From: Hoeflea sp.
Lineage (GTDB): Bacteria > Pseudomonadota > Alphaproteobacteria > Rhizobiales > Rhizobiaceae
NCBI RefSeq assembly: GCF_030682515.1
Contig: NZ_JAUXOD010000011.1
Span: forward strand, 62,001 to 126,000
Direction of reading: 5' to 3'
DNA: 64,000 nt
Position 1 is the first letter of the stretch. Every line of letters starts with the position of its first letter. Below the pieces are notes generated by a model, which was not told the origin of the DNA, searched no databases, and was given only the letters and a program-made list of their open reading frames with translations. Positions 1-10,474 of this stretch are shown one piece after another. Position numbers and translations under genes: made by a program.

Positions 1-908
1 CGGTCGACATAGCCGAAGGTTGGCATGCCCATGACTACCGCGTCGGAACCGGTCTGGGAGAAGTCCTGCTGGTCGCTATCGGAATCCCAGCGCTGGTAGG
101 AGAGCCGCGCGCTTCCCTCGTCGCCGACATTTGCCGTCACCTTGGCTAGTCCCGACCAGGTGTCGAAGAAGGTGGAGCGGACTTCCGTTCCGTTGCCGGT
201 GGTGTAGTTGTCGGCGGTGCGATAGTTGCCGGTCAGCAGGAACTCGGCATCCGGGCTCAGGCGCTGCGCCAGCACGAAGGAGCTGAGCCAGCCCTGCTCA
301 TTGGACGAGTAGCTGCCCTTCAGCTTCAGGGCGCCGTTCTGGCCTTCTTCGATGAAATCGGAGGCATCCTTTATGGTGAAGTTGATGACGCCACCCAGTG
401 CGCCCGAACCGTAGAGCGTCGAGGACGCCGGCCCGCGCAGCACTTCCACCTGCTTGTAGAGCTCGGGATCGGAAAAGAACCCGCCCATCCGGTACTGTTC
501 ATAGAACTTGTTGACGCCGTCGACATTGACGATGATCCGGCCTTCCTCGCCGGCATTCTCCGGCGCGCCAACGCCGCGGATGTTGAAGGTCTGGCCAAAG
601 GCGCGATCCGACCCGGACGTGTTGACACCCGGAATGCGCTTGAGAACATCGCCGATCAGCGTCGCCTGCTCGCGATCAATGTCTTCCTGGCCAACGACCG
701 TGACCGCCTGGGGCGTGTCTATCGCGACTTTTTCCTGGCCGGCGCCGACGACCAGCCGCTGCAGCAGCGTCGTGCTTGCCGGCCTTGTGGAGCCCGCGCT
801 GGCACCTTCGTCGGTCGCCTCCTGGGCGTGGACATTCTGTCCGATTGTCACCACACATAACGCCATACCGCACATCAGATGCGCGTTGCGCCGCTTCACC
901 AAACCCAT
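1..908 (-). CDS. hmuR: TonB-dependent haem/haemoglobin receptor, N-terminal part (cut by window edge)
   Basis: Outer-membrane receptor that would bring haem into the periplasm with energy from TonB. Reading back from 908, the protein opens with a basic, hydrophobic signal peptide ending near VHA-Q (residues 1-28). A plug domain follows, with DTPQAVTVVGQEDI (TonB-box and plug start), IPGVNTSGS, FNIRGVG and VEVLRGPASSTLYGSGALGG, all typical of the TonB receptor family. The first strands of the barrel are present and the rest lies beyond position 1. The ATG at 908 has AGGAG seven bases upstream, which fixes the start. It is divergent from hemP-hmuSTUV across a short promoter region with an iron box, so haem specificity is inferred mainly from context. 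A different siderophore receptor is less likely. Confidence 0.88.
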   Translation of the reverse strand, partial: MGLVKRRNAHLMCGMALCVVTIGQNVHAQEATDEGASAGSTRPASTTLLQRLVVGAGQEKVAIDTPQAVTVVGQEDIDREQATLIGDVLKRIPGVNTSGSDRAFGQTFNIRGVGAPENAGEEGRIIVNVDGVNKFYEQYRMGGFFSDPELYKQVEVLRGPASSTLYGSGALGGVINFTIKDASDFIEEGQNGALKLKGSYSSNEQGWLSSFVLAQRLSPDAEFLLTGNYRTADNYTTGNGTEVRSTFFDTWSGLAKVTANVGDEGSARLSYQRWDSDSDQQDFSQTGSDAVVMGMPTFGYVD

Positions 909-1020
909 GACCCTACTCCTGTTAAAAGCGTTGAGTGCTGGCTGGCCGTGGGCTTGCTTGCATGACGATGTGAGGAAAAATATGAAATTCTGACTCAACT
1001 ATTGTGTTCGATATAAAACA

Positions 1021-1035
1021 TGATAATTCTTGTCA
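1021..1035. promoter_or_regulatory. Candidate iron-responsive (IRO / RirA-type) box
   Basis: The sequence is TGA-N9-TCA, the consensus known for the rhizobial iron regulator RirA. It overlaps a 6-bp inverted repeat, TTCTTG-T-CAAGAA (1027-1039). It lies in the divergent region between hmuR (start 908) and hemP (start 1111), so one site could repress both in iron-replete cells. Function is inferred from motif and position only; a Fur or Irr site is the alternative. Confidence 0.55.
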
Positions 1036-1110
1036 AGAAATAACGCACAGCCATCAACCCTCGCCCAGCCAGCCTCCAGCCAGCCCAGCGAGCCGAGGGA
1101 TAATCCCAGC

Positions 1111-1323
1111 ATGAACACTACAAAAAGCCAGCACGATCACGACCGCGCGGGATCGCTCCAAGCTTCCGCCGTGCGGGCGATCGAAACACCCTTTGCACCC
1201 AAGATGCCCGTCTTCGACAGCGCCCAGTTGTTTGGCCCGTCGAGCGAAATCGGCATTCTGCATCAGGGGTCGCTCTACCGCCTGAAGATCACGCGGCAGG
1301 GCAAACTCATTCTCAACAAGTAA
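1111..1323 (+). CDS. hemP: HemP/HmuP family small haem-uptake protein
   Basis: A 70-residue protein whose C-terminal half carries the HemP signature: SAQLFGPSSEIGILHQG, then LYRLKITRQGKLILNK. HemP/HmuP proteins stand at the head of haem operons and in rhizobia are reported to be needed for hmuR expression. The ATG at 1111 was chosen over an upstream TTG at 1030 because a GAGGGA stretch lies upstream and because the TTG lies inside the iron box. hmuS begins 13 bases after the stop, so the genes are probably co-transcribed. The N-terminal 30 residues are low-complexity and not conserved to my eye. Confidence 0.85.
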   Translation: MNTTKSQHDHDRAGSLQASAVRAIETPFAPKMPVFDSAQLFGPSSEIGILHQGSLYRLKITRQGKLILNK

Positions 1324-1336
1324 GAGGCTTCGGCAA

Positions 1337-2389
1337 ATGGCAAACACACTCGACCCTGCGGCGATACGAGCGGCGCAGGCCGACAATCCGAAAATGCGCG
1401 CGCGCGATCTGGCCGCAACCCTGGGCATTGCCGAGGCTGAATATGTGGCCGCCTGGTGCGGCGAAGGCGCGACCCGCCTGAATCTGGATTTCAATCGCAT
1501 CTTTCCGGCTCTTGAAGCGCTCGGCGAAGTCATGGCGCTGACCCGCAATGAAAGCGCGGTTCACGAGAAGACCGGGGTCTACGATAAGTTCCATGGCGGC
1601 AAGGTCGCGGCGATGATGCTGGGCGAAACCATCGACATGCGGATGTTCTCCAAACACTGGGTCCACGCCTATGCGGTGGAAACGCGCGATGCAGACAGTG
1701 TCCGCCACAGTCTGCAATTCTTCGACGCCCATGGCGAAGCGGTCCACAAGATCCATTCCCGGCCCGCCACCGATCTCGCCGCGTGGAGCGATCTGGTCGC
1801 TGAATTTGCCCATGAGGACCAGCCGGACACGGTGGCGCTCGAAGCAAAGGTCCCAGCCACCAGGAAGACGGGCTCGGAACCTGCGCTTGACGAGCTGCGC
1901 GATCGCTGGAGCCGCATGACCGATACCCATCAGTTCGTCTCGATCCTGAAGAAGCTCGATCTCGACCGCATCGACGCGGTGCGCGGCGTCGGCGAGGACT
2001 ATGCCTGGCAGATCGACACCTCCGCCGTCGGCGCGATGCTGAAGCTGTCGGCCAATGAGAAGCTTCCCATCATGTGCTTCGTCGGCAATCCCGGCTGCAT
2101 CCAGATCCATTCCGGTCCGGTCGAATCGATCAAGGAGATGGGACCCTGGCTCAATGTGCTCGATCCGGGTTTCAACCTGCATCTGCGCCAGGATCACGTC
2201 AAGGAAGTCTGGGCGGTTCGCAAGCCGACCGACAAGGGCCACGTCACCTCGCTCGAAGCCTATGACGCGGCGGGCGATCTGATCGTCCAGTTCTTCGGCA
2301 AGCGCATCGAGGGCCAGGACGAGCGCGAGGGCTGGCGCATGATCATGGAGCAGTTGCCGCGTGTCCAGGCCGAGAGGGCGATCGCATGA
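1337..2389 (+). CDS. hmuS: Haem-degrading/haem-trafficking protein HmuS
   Basis: Cytoplasmic protein of the HemS/HmuS/ChuS family (350 aa, usual length about 350), which binds haem delivered by HmuTUV and releases iron or passes haem on. The family's two-fold structure is visible: an N-terminal half ending near residue 170, and a C-terminal half with GNPGCIQIHSGPVESIKEMG and WLNVLDPGFNLHLRQDH. The histidine in the IQIHSG segment is the family's haem-ligand region. The gene overlaps hmuT by four bases (ATGA), indicating translational coupling. Confidence 0.92.
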   Translation: MANTLDPAAIRAAQADNPKMRARDLAATLGIAEAEYVAAWCGEGATRLNLDFNRIFPALEALGEVMALTRNESAVHEKTGVYDKFHGGKVAAMMLGETIDMRMFSKHWVHAYAVETRDADSVRHSLQFFDAHGEAVHKIHSRPATDLAAWSDLVAEFAHEDQPDTVALEAKVPATRKTGSEPALDELRDRWSRMTDTHQFVSILKKLDLDRIDAVRGVGEDYAWQIDTSAVGAMLKLSANEKLPIMCFVGNPGCIQIHSGPVESIKEMGPWLNVLDPGFNLHLRQDHVKEVWAVRKPTDKGHVTSLEAYDAAGDLIVQFFGKRIEGQDEREGWRMIMEQLPRVQAERAIA

Positions 2390-3282
2390 GCATCGCCAGG
2401 AGATTGACCCGGCGCGGGCTGATCTGGAGCGCCGTCGCCGTCGCCGCTCTTGCTGGCGGCGGCGTGACGGCATGGCCCGCCTTCGCGGACGAACCGAACC
2501 GCATCGTCGTCATCGGCGGCTCGCTCACCGAAATCGTCTATGCACTGGGCGAGGAGGACCGGCTGATCGCGCGCGACAGCACCAGCGTCTTTCCCGAAGC
2601 CGCGAGCAAATTGGCCGATGTCGGCTATATCCGCCAGCTTTCGCCGGAAGGCGTGCTGTCGGTGGGTCCCGACATGATTCTCGCGCTCGAGGGCTTCGGC
2701 CCGCCGGAAGCCGCCAATGTCATCTCCCAGGCGGGCATTCCTGTCATCGTCGTTCCCGACGGCTATGACAGCGGCTCGATCACCGCCAAGATCCGCGCCA
2801 CGGCCCAGGCGCTCGGCCGCGCCGAGGCGGGCGAGGAACTCGCGGCAAAGGTCGGCGCCGATCTCAAGGCCGCCGAAGACTTCGCGGCGGGGATCACGGA
2901 CAAGCGCCGGGTGCTCTTCCTGCTCTCGGTCCAGGGTGGACGGCTGATGGCGGCCGGCGGCAAGACCCATGCGGATGGTATCATCACGCTTGCGGGCGGC
3001 GTCAACGCGATGTCCGGGTTCGACGGCTACAAGGAGGTCTCCAATGAATCCGTGCTCGAGGCGGCGCCCGATCTGATCCTGAGAATGCGCGGTGGCCGTG
3101 ACCCGTCCAGTGACGCGGAGGTGCTGAGCCATCCGACAATCGCCGCCACGCCCGCCGGCAAGGCCGGCAAGGTTGTCGGGATGGACGGCCTCTTCATCCT
3201 TGGCTTCGGGCCGCGCACGGCCCAGGCCGCGCGCGAGTTGAGCGAAGCGCTCTACGCTGACATCCCGGCAGTCGGCAACTGA
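2386..3282 (+). CDS. hmuT: Periplasmic haem-binding protein HmuT
   Basis: Substrate-binding component of the haem ABC importer (298 aa, type III PeriBP fold). It has an arginine-rich N-terminus with RRLTRRG followed by a hydrophobic segment to about residue 34, so export is clear; a Tat route is possible but not certain. IVVIGGSLTEIVYALG opens the mature domain. Tyr81 in DVGYIRQLSPEG sits where PhuT/ShuT/HmuT proteins use a tyrosine as axial haem ligand. A long helix linking the two lobes fits the spacing. It starts inside the hmuS stop and is followed two bases later by hmuU. Confidence 0.92.
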   Translation: MSIARRLTRRGLIWSAVAVAALAGGGVTAWPAFADEPNRIVVIGGSLTEIVYALGEEDRLIARDSTSVFPEAASKLADVGYIRQLSPEGVLSVGPDMILALEGFGPPEAANVISQAGIPVIVVPDGYDSGSITAKIRATAQALGRAEAGEELAAKVGADLKAAEDFAAGITDKRRVLFLLSVQGGRLMAAGGKTHADGIITLAGGVNAMSGFDGYKEVSNESVLEAAPDLILRMRGGRDPSSDAEVLSHPTIAATPAGKAGKVVGMDGLFILGFGPRTAQAARELSEALYADIPAVGN

Positions 3283-3284
3283 GA

Positions 3285-4385
3285 ATGCTCCATCGCACAG
3301 TCCAAAGACAGGCCGCATCGGCGTATCGGCCCCATCTTGAAGGCGATCGTTCCCTGCGCGCCCGTTGCGCAATCGTTGTCCTGGCGGCGATGCTGGTGCT
3401 GACCATGGGTTTTGCCTTGCAGGTCGGCGCGTTCGATGCGCCGACGCTTCGCATCCTCTTGGCCTGGGCCGGTCTTGACGATGGCCAGGGGCTAAAGGCG
3501 GTGGACGAGATCGTGATCCTGAGCATCCGCCTGCCGCGGGTGATCATGGGCGCACTGGTCGGGGCTGCGCTTGCCGTGTCCGGCGCGGTCATGCAGGGCC
3601 TGTTCCGCAATCCGCTGGCCGATCCCGGCATTGTCGGCGTGTCCGCCGGGGCGAGCCTGGGCGCGGTCGCCATCATCGTGCTGGGCGGCACGGTGCTTGC
3701 GCCCTACGCCGAGCTGACGGGGGCCAACGCGCTGCCCTTCGCGGCCTTTCTGGGCGGTCTCGCCTCGACCTACATCCTCTATTCCATCGCCACCCGCGAG
3801 CGCCGCACCTCGGTGGCGACCATGCTGCTGGCAGGCATCGCGCTCGGCGCCTTTGCCCTTGCCATGACCGGCCTGCTGATCTTCGTCGCCGACGACCTGC
3901 AGCTTCGCCAGATTTCCTTCTGGAGCCTGGGCTCGCTTGCCGGCGCCACCTGGGAGAAGGTATTCTCGGTGATCCCGATCATCCTGCCGGCGCTCGCAGC
4001 CAGCCTCTATCTGGCCCGGGGACTGAATGCTCTGGCCTTCGGCGAGGCCGCCGCGGTGCACATGGGCGTTTCCCTGCAGTCCGTCAAGAATGTCGCCATC
4101 TTCGCGATCGCGGCGGCGACAGGCGCTGCCGTCGCCGTGTCGGGCGGCATCGGGTTTGTCGGCATCGTTGTGCCGCATGTCCTGCGGCTTCTGATCGGTC
4201 CGGATCACCGCTACCTGCTGCCCGCCTCGGCCCTGCTCGGCGCGGTGTTTCTCATCCTCGCCGATTGCGTCAGCCGGACCATCGTCCCGCCGGCCGAACT
4301 GCCGATCGGGATCGTCACCGCAGCCATCGGCGCGCCGTTCTTCCTCTGGATCCTGTTGCGCCGGCGCGGGATCATCGACCTGTAA
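3285..4385 (+). CDS. hmuU: Haem ABC transporter permease HmuU
   Basis: FecCD-family inner-membrane permease (366 aa) with about ten hydrophobic segments. Family hallmarks are visible: IRLPRVIMGALVGAALAVSGAVMQGLFRNPLADPGIVGVSAGASLG in the first half (quoted segments read in several parts), and later GGIGFVGIVVPHVLRLL, the loop that contacts the ATPase. It forms a homodimer with HmuV in known systems. Two bases separate it from hmuT and 11 bases from hmuV. The first about 30 residues are extra compared with the family core, so a later start is possible. Confidence 0.92.
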   Translation: MLHRTVQRQAASAYRPHLEGDRSLRARCAIVVLAAMLVLTMGFALQVGAFDAPTLRILLAWAGLDDGQGLKAVDEIVILSIRLPRVIMGALVGAALAVSGAVMQGLFRNPLADPGIVGVSAGASLGAVAIIVLGGTVLAPYAELTGANALPFAAFLGGLASTYILYSIATRERRTSVATMLLAGIALGAFALAMTGLLIFVADDLQLRQISFWSLGSLAGATWEKVFSVIPIILPALAASLYLARGLNALAFGEAAAVHMGVSLQSVKNVAIFAIAAATGAAVAVSGGIGFVGIVVPHVLRLLIGPDHRYLLPASALLGAVFLILADCVSRTIVPPAELPIGIVTAAIGAPFFLWILLRRRGIIDL

Positions 4386-4396
4386 GGACCGCCACC

Positions 4397-5203
4397 ATGG
4401 TTGAAGCCGAGAGCCTGACCGTGCAGTACGGCCATCATCTGATCCTCCGCGAGATCGACTTCGCGGCCGAAGCCGGCTCAGTCAGCGTGATTGCGGGGCC
4501 GAACGGCTCGGGCAAGACGACGCTCCTGAAGGCGTTGTGCGGTGATCTGCCCCATACGGGGACGATCCGCCTGAACGGCCATGATATCCGAGACCTCAAG
4601 CCCTACCAGATGGCCGCCCGCCGCGGCGTGCTGGCCCAGGAGACCACGCTCAGCTTTCCCTTCACGGTGGCAGAGGTCGTGCGCATCGGCATTTCCGCAC
4701 GGAGCAATCCTCCTGCAGATCGCGGCTTCCGCGAGCGGCGGGTGATGGAAGCCCTGGCGGCGGTCGATCTCGCCGGCTTCGCAGGACGCTTCTACCAGGA
4801 ACTCTCCGGCGGCGAGCGCCAGCGTGTTCAGCTGGCGCGGGTTCTCTGCCAGATCTGGGAGCCGGTAGATGAAAGCGGACCGTGCTGGCTGTTCCTGGAC
4901 GAGCCGGTGTCAAGCCTCGACATAAGGCACCAGATCGGGGTGATGGAACTGGCGGCGGATTATGCGCGGCGCGGCGGCGGCGTGATCGCGGTGATGCACG
5001 ACCTGAACCTGACGGCCATATTCGCCGACCGGGTCACACTGCTGTCGGGCGGCACCATCGTCGCGTCGGGCGCGCCGGACGCGGTCATGAGCGACGCCGC
5101 CCTGTCCGAGACATTCGGGTGCCGGCTGCGCGTCGGCCTCAAGCCTTCCAACGGTCTCTTCGTCCTGCCTCACTCGGTCTCCGATCACGTCGGGTCCCGG
5201 TGA
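4397..5203 (+). CDS. hmuV: Haem ABC transporter ATP-binding protein HmuV
   Basis: ATPase of the haem importer (268 aa). Walker A GPNGSGKTT, signature LSGGERQRVQLARVL, Walker B WLFLDEPVSSLD and the H-loop VMHDLN are all intact. The start at 4397 was chosen because the Walker A spacing then matches the family; the longer open frame back to 4265 lies inside hmuU. It is the last gene of hemP-hmuSTUV. The 143 bases between it and the convergent oxyR hold no obvious terminator. Confidence 0.93.
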   Translation: MVEAESLTVQYGHHLILREIDFAAEAGSVSVIAGPNGSGKTTLLKALCGDLPHTGTIRLNGHDIRDLKPYQMAARRGVLAQETTLSFPFTVAEVVRIGISARSNPPADRGFRERRVMEALAAVDLAGFAGRFYQELSGGERQRVQLARVLCQIWEPVDESGPCWLFLDEPVSSLDIRHQIGVMELAADYARRGGGVIAVMHDLNLTAIFADRVTLLSGGTIVASGAPDAVMSDAALSETFGCRLRVGLKPSNGLFVLPHSVSDHVGSR

Positions 5204-5346
5204 GACGCGGCGCGCCGATGCCTCCCGTTTGAGCCTCCCGGCCCGCCAGGGGACAGGATCGGGGTCTCGAGGCGCAAGTCCTGGAAAACGGGCCATGACA
5301 CTCGAAGCCCGCGGGCAAGGCTGGAGGTCAATGACTTTTCAGAGCC

Positions 5347-6252
5347 TCACTCCATGGCGGCAGCCCTGCCGGCAGAGCGGCGGACCACTCCGGCTATCTC
5401 GGTTAACTGCTTGGACAAGGGGCTGGTCTTGCGCCAGATCATGCCGATGGTGCGCGCCGGTTCGGGCGCAGAAAAGCGCGAGATGGACACAGGTGCAGAC
5501 CGGGTTTCCACCGCGATGGCCATTTCCGGGATCAAGGTCACGCCCAACCCGGCGCCGACCATCTGCACCAGGGTGGCGAGCGAACTCGCGTCGAGGATCT
5601 CGCGTGGCCGTGACGACTGAATGCTGCAGAACGACAGGGCCTGATCGCGAAAGCAGTGGCCTTCCTCCAGCAGAAGCAGCTTCATCTCGCGCAGATCCTC
5701 GTGATTGGGCACCGGCTTGTTCGCGTCTGCCTGCGGCCTGACCAGAACGAAGGTTTCTTCAAAGAGGGCAATCTCTGTGAGCGAGGGTTCTGAGACTGGA
5801 AGTGCAACGATGGCCGCGTCGAGCCGTCCCTCGGACAGTTCCTCGACCAGCTTGGGTGTCACGGTTTCGCGGACCTGCACATCGATCCTGTCATTCATCA
5901 GGGTCAGATGGCTGATGATAGCCGGAAGCAGATAGGGCGCAATCGTCGGGATAATGCCAAGGCGCAGGCGGCCGACCAGGCGGTCCGCGGAGGCGCGCGC
6001 GAGTTCGCCCAGTTCCTCCACGGATTGGAGGATCGGGCGTACGCGCGAGGCGAACTCCTCGCCGAAATTCGTCAGCCTGACCTGGCGGTGGCCGCGTTCA
6101 AACAGATCCGTCCCAAGCGACTTTTCCAGTTCCATGATCTGCACCGACAAAGCGGGCTGCGAAATCGCGCAGGCACTGGCGGCCTGTCCGAAGTGCCGGT
6201 GTTGTGCCAGAGCCTCGAAGTAGCGAAGCTGCTTGAGTGTCATGTTTCTCAT
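5347..6252 (-). CDS. oxyR: LysR-family peroxide sensor OxyR
   Basis: Transcription factor (301 aa) with an N-terminal LysR helix-turn-helix (residues 5-65, QAASACAISQPALSVQIMELE). The effector domain carries GHCFRDQALSFC with Cys200 and Cys209, the same C-X8-C spacing as the redox pair C199/C208 of E. coli OxyR. This makes peroxide sensing by disulphide formation very likely. It is divergent from katG, the classical target, across 243 bases. ATG at 6252 and ATG at 6243 are both possible starts and differ by three residues. Confidence 0.93.
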   Translation of the reverse strand: MRNMTLKQLRYFEALAQHRHFGQAASACAISQPALSVQIMELEKSLGTDLFERGHRQVRLTNFGEEFASRVRPILQSVEELGELARASADRLVGRLRLGIIPTIAPYLLPAIISHLTLMNDRIDVQVRETVTPKLVEELSEGRLDAAIVALPVSEPSLTEIALFEETFVLVRPQADANKPVPNHEDLREMKLLLLEEGHCFRDQALSFCSIQSSRPREILDASSLATLVQMVGAGLGVTLIPEMAIAVETRSAPVSISRFSAPEPARTIGMIWRKTSPLSKQLTEIAGVVRRSAGRAAAME

Positions 6253-6308
6253 AATTTCAGATTATCAAACTGATCAGTAAAAACAACTTAAACCAATGAC
6301 ACGGGTTT

Positions 6309-6322
6309 GCTATGTTGATAGC
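6309..6322. promoter_or_regulatory. Inverted repeat in the oxyR-katG promoter region
   Basis: GCTAT-GTTG-ATAGC is a perfect 5-bp inverted repeat. The CTAT/ATAG arms resemble the half-sites in E. coli OxyR operators, and it lies between the divergent oxyR and katG starts. The rest of the region is AT-richer than its surroundings. OxyR binding here is inferred, not shown; part of it could instead be promoter sequence for katG. Confidence 0.4.
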
Positions 6323-6447
6323 CTATAAGGGAGAGCATCCAGATTTATCGCTTCGCGCCCCGCGCACGGAGACGCGCAAATCGGTTTCAGGCCCGGTGGC
6401 GACAGGGTTTTCCCCGGCGCGCACGGGCTCATCCGGATGAATCATAA

Positions 6448-8694
<2,247 letters not shown>

Positions 8695-8712
8695 TCCGAG
8701 CCGGCAGCAATT

Positions 8713-8743
8713 TCGGGCGCGGGTGGTTTCCATCCGCGCCCGA
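8713..8743 (+). terminator. Hairpin terminator after katG
   Basis: A perfect 10-bp stem (TCGGGCGCGG / CCGCGCCCGA) with an 11-base loop starts 19 bases after the katG stop codon. There is no long T run after it, so it may depend on stem strength or Rho. Bases 8744-8973 hold nothing I can assign. Confidence 0.6.
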
Positions 8744-8973
8744 TCCATGTCTGGCCCCCGAATGACTGGTTGTTTTCCCGAGTGCCCGCACCCGGTCGCC
8801 CTGGTGCAGGAGGCCATGTTCTGAGGCCAGTCCTTTACGGCGAAGGCGGAACCGGGGTTCTGTTTTTCCATTGTGATGTCAAGGGATCGGTGCTCATCTA
8901 GGCCCCATTGATGTGGAGGCAGTGTGCCTGGCGGAGGCTCTACCGCCGCACAAGGAAGAAGTGGCCGTTCTTG

Positions 8974-10464
8974 ATGCGAATGAGTTGGAACCTCTGGATC
9001 GGCTTGCTGGCGATATCGGCCATCGCGGTGTCCCTGTTGAATCTGGAACGCGGCCGATCCGGCCTTGAGATCACGCAGACGGAGGTGGGCACAACGCCGG
9101 TCACGCTCACGCGGAAGGGCGGCGACAGCGGCCCTGTCGTGGTGATCGCCCATGGCTTTGCCGGGTCGCGGCAGCTGATGCAGGCCTATTCACTGACGCT
9201 GGCGCACTCCGGATACACTGTGCTCTCCTTTGATTTCGAAGGTCACGGCCGCAATCCGGAGCCGATGTCGGGCGATGTGACATCGATCGATGGCACGACT
9301 GCGCTTCTGGTCGACGAGACCCGCCGCGTCATCGCCCATGGGCGCGAATTGCCCGCCGCAGCGGGCGGGCTGGCGCTGCTCGGCCATTCGATGGCGACCG
9401 ATATTCTCGTGCGGGCGGCAATTGCCGAAGGCCGGCAAGGCTCTCCTGTCGATGCGGTGGTGGCGATTTCGATGTTCTCCGAGGCGGTGACGGCTCAAGA
9501 GCCGCGCCGGCTGCTCGCGATCAGCGGCCAATGGGAGCGCGCGCTGCGCGCGGTTGCGCTCTCCGCCATCAGACTGGTCGAGCCGGATGCACAGGAAGGG
9601 CAGACGGTGGAAACCGATGGCGTTGCGCGACGGGCCGCCGTCGCCCCCTATGTCGAACATGTCGGGGTCCTCTACAGCGCCACGGCGCTGCGCGAGGCAC
9701 GCGACTGGCTGGACGCCGCTTTCGGCCGGCAGAGCGAGACTCTAATCATCCAGCCGGGCCTCTGGATCCTGCTGCTGATGGGCGGGATTGTCCTGCTCAT
9801 GCGTCCGCTGGTGGCCTTGCTCCCGACAATCCCGCGTGAGCCGGCGCCTGTATCCGCTCTGCGGTTCTGGGTGGCGGTCGCCGTGCCCGCGCTGCTGGTG
9901 CCGCTGGTCGCCACGACGCTCTATGTTCCGTTCCTGCCGGTTCTCGTCGCCGATTACCTGATGATCCATCTCGCTCTCTACGGGGTGCTGCAGTTCCTGC
10001 TGCTGCGCGGCGGAAAATGGAAGGGGTCCGGGATCTCGATGTCGGCCGTGATCGTCCTGGTCATCTGGGGGGTCGTCGTGTTCGGGGCCGCCATGGACCG
10101 CTATGCGGCGAGTTTCATGCCGAATGCCGAGCGGCTGATGATCATCGCCATCCTGGCGATCGGCACCGTGCCCTTCATGATCAGCGACAGTTACACGTCG
10201 GGCGCGGGCAGCGGCGTGTGGTGGCGGCGTCTTGCGGCGCGGGCCGCCATTCTCGTCTCGCTCGGCGGTGCGGCGATGATCGATCCCGAGCGGCTGATGT
10301 TCCTGTTCCTGATCCTGCCGGTGCTGGTGCTGTTCTTCTGCGTCCACGGGCTGATGGGGCGCTGGGTGGCGCAGCGATCTGGACCGCTCTCGGCCGGAGC
10401 AGGGCTGGGGCTGTGCCTGGCCTGGGCGCTCGGGGTCAGCTTTCCGCTGTTCAGCGCCGGGTGA
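8974..10464 (+). CDS. Alpha/beta-hydrolase with multi-pass membrane C-terminal domain
   Basis: About 496 aa from the ATG at 8974. One N-terminal membrane segment (WIGLLAISAIAVSLL) anchors a hydrolase domain. That domain has the oxyanion region VVVIAHGFAGSRQLM, FDFEGHGRN, and the nucleophile elbow LALLGHSMATDIL with the serine in GHSMA. From about residue 240 onward there are around seven hydrophobic helices (e.g. GLWILLLMGGIVLLM, AVAVPALLVPLVATTLYV). The substrate is unknown; an ester or lipid-like molecule at the membrane is plausible. Starts at 8908 (TTG) and 8911 are alternatives, with weak ribosome-binding sites for all. It is convergent with the next gene, with a 10-base gap. Confidence 0.75.
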   Translation: MRMSWNLWIGLLAISAIAVSLLNLERGRSGLEITQTEVGTTPVTLTRKGGDSGPVVVIAHGFAGSRQLMQAYSLTLAHSGYTVLSFDFEGHGRNPEPMSGDVTSIDGTTALLVDETRRVIAHGRELPAAAGGLALLGHSMATDILVRAAIAEGRQGSPVDAVVAISMFSEAVTAQEPRRLLAISGQWERALRAVALSAIRLVEPDAQEGQTVETDGVARRAAVAPYVEHVGVLYSATALREARDWLDAAFGRQSETLIIQPGLWILLLMGGIVLLMRPLVALLPTIPREPAPVSALRFWVAVAVPALLVPLVATTLYVPFLPVLVADYLMIHLALYGVLQFLLLRGGKWKGSGISMSAVIVLVIWGVVVFGAAMDRYAASFMPNAERLMIIAILAIGTVPFMISDSYTSGAGSGVWWRRLAARAAILVSLGGAAMIDPERLMFLFLILPVLVLFFCVHGLMGRWVAQRSGPLSAGAGLGLCLAWALGVSFPLFSAG

Positions 10465-10474
10465 TGTCAAACGG

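Noticed and set aside
5204..5346. A bidirectional terminator between hmuV and oxyR
   Set aside because: I looked for inverted repeats and found no stem longer than a few base pairs.
8744..8973. Possible remnant of a mobile element downstream of katG
   Set aside because: The composition looked different and one frame gave a non-shadow-like peptide, but I found no inverted repeats, no target duplication and no transposase motif.
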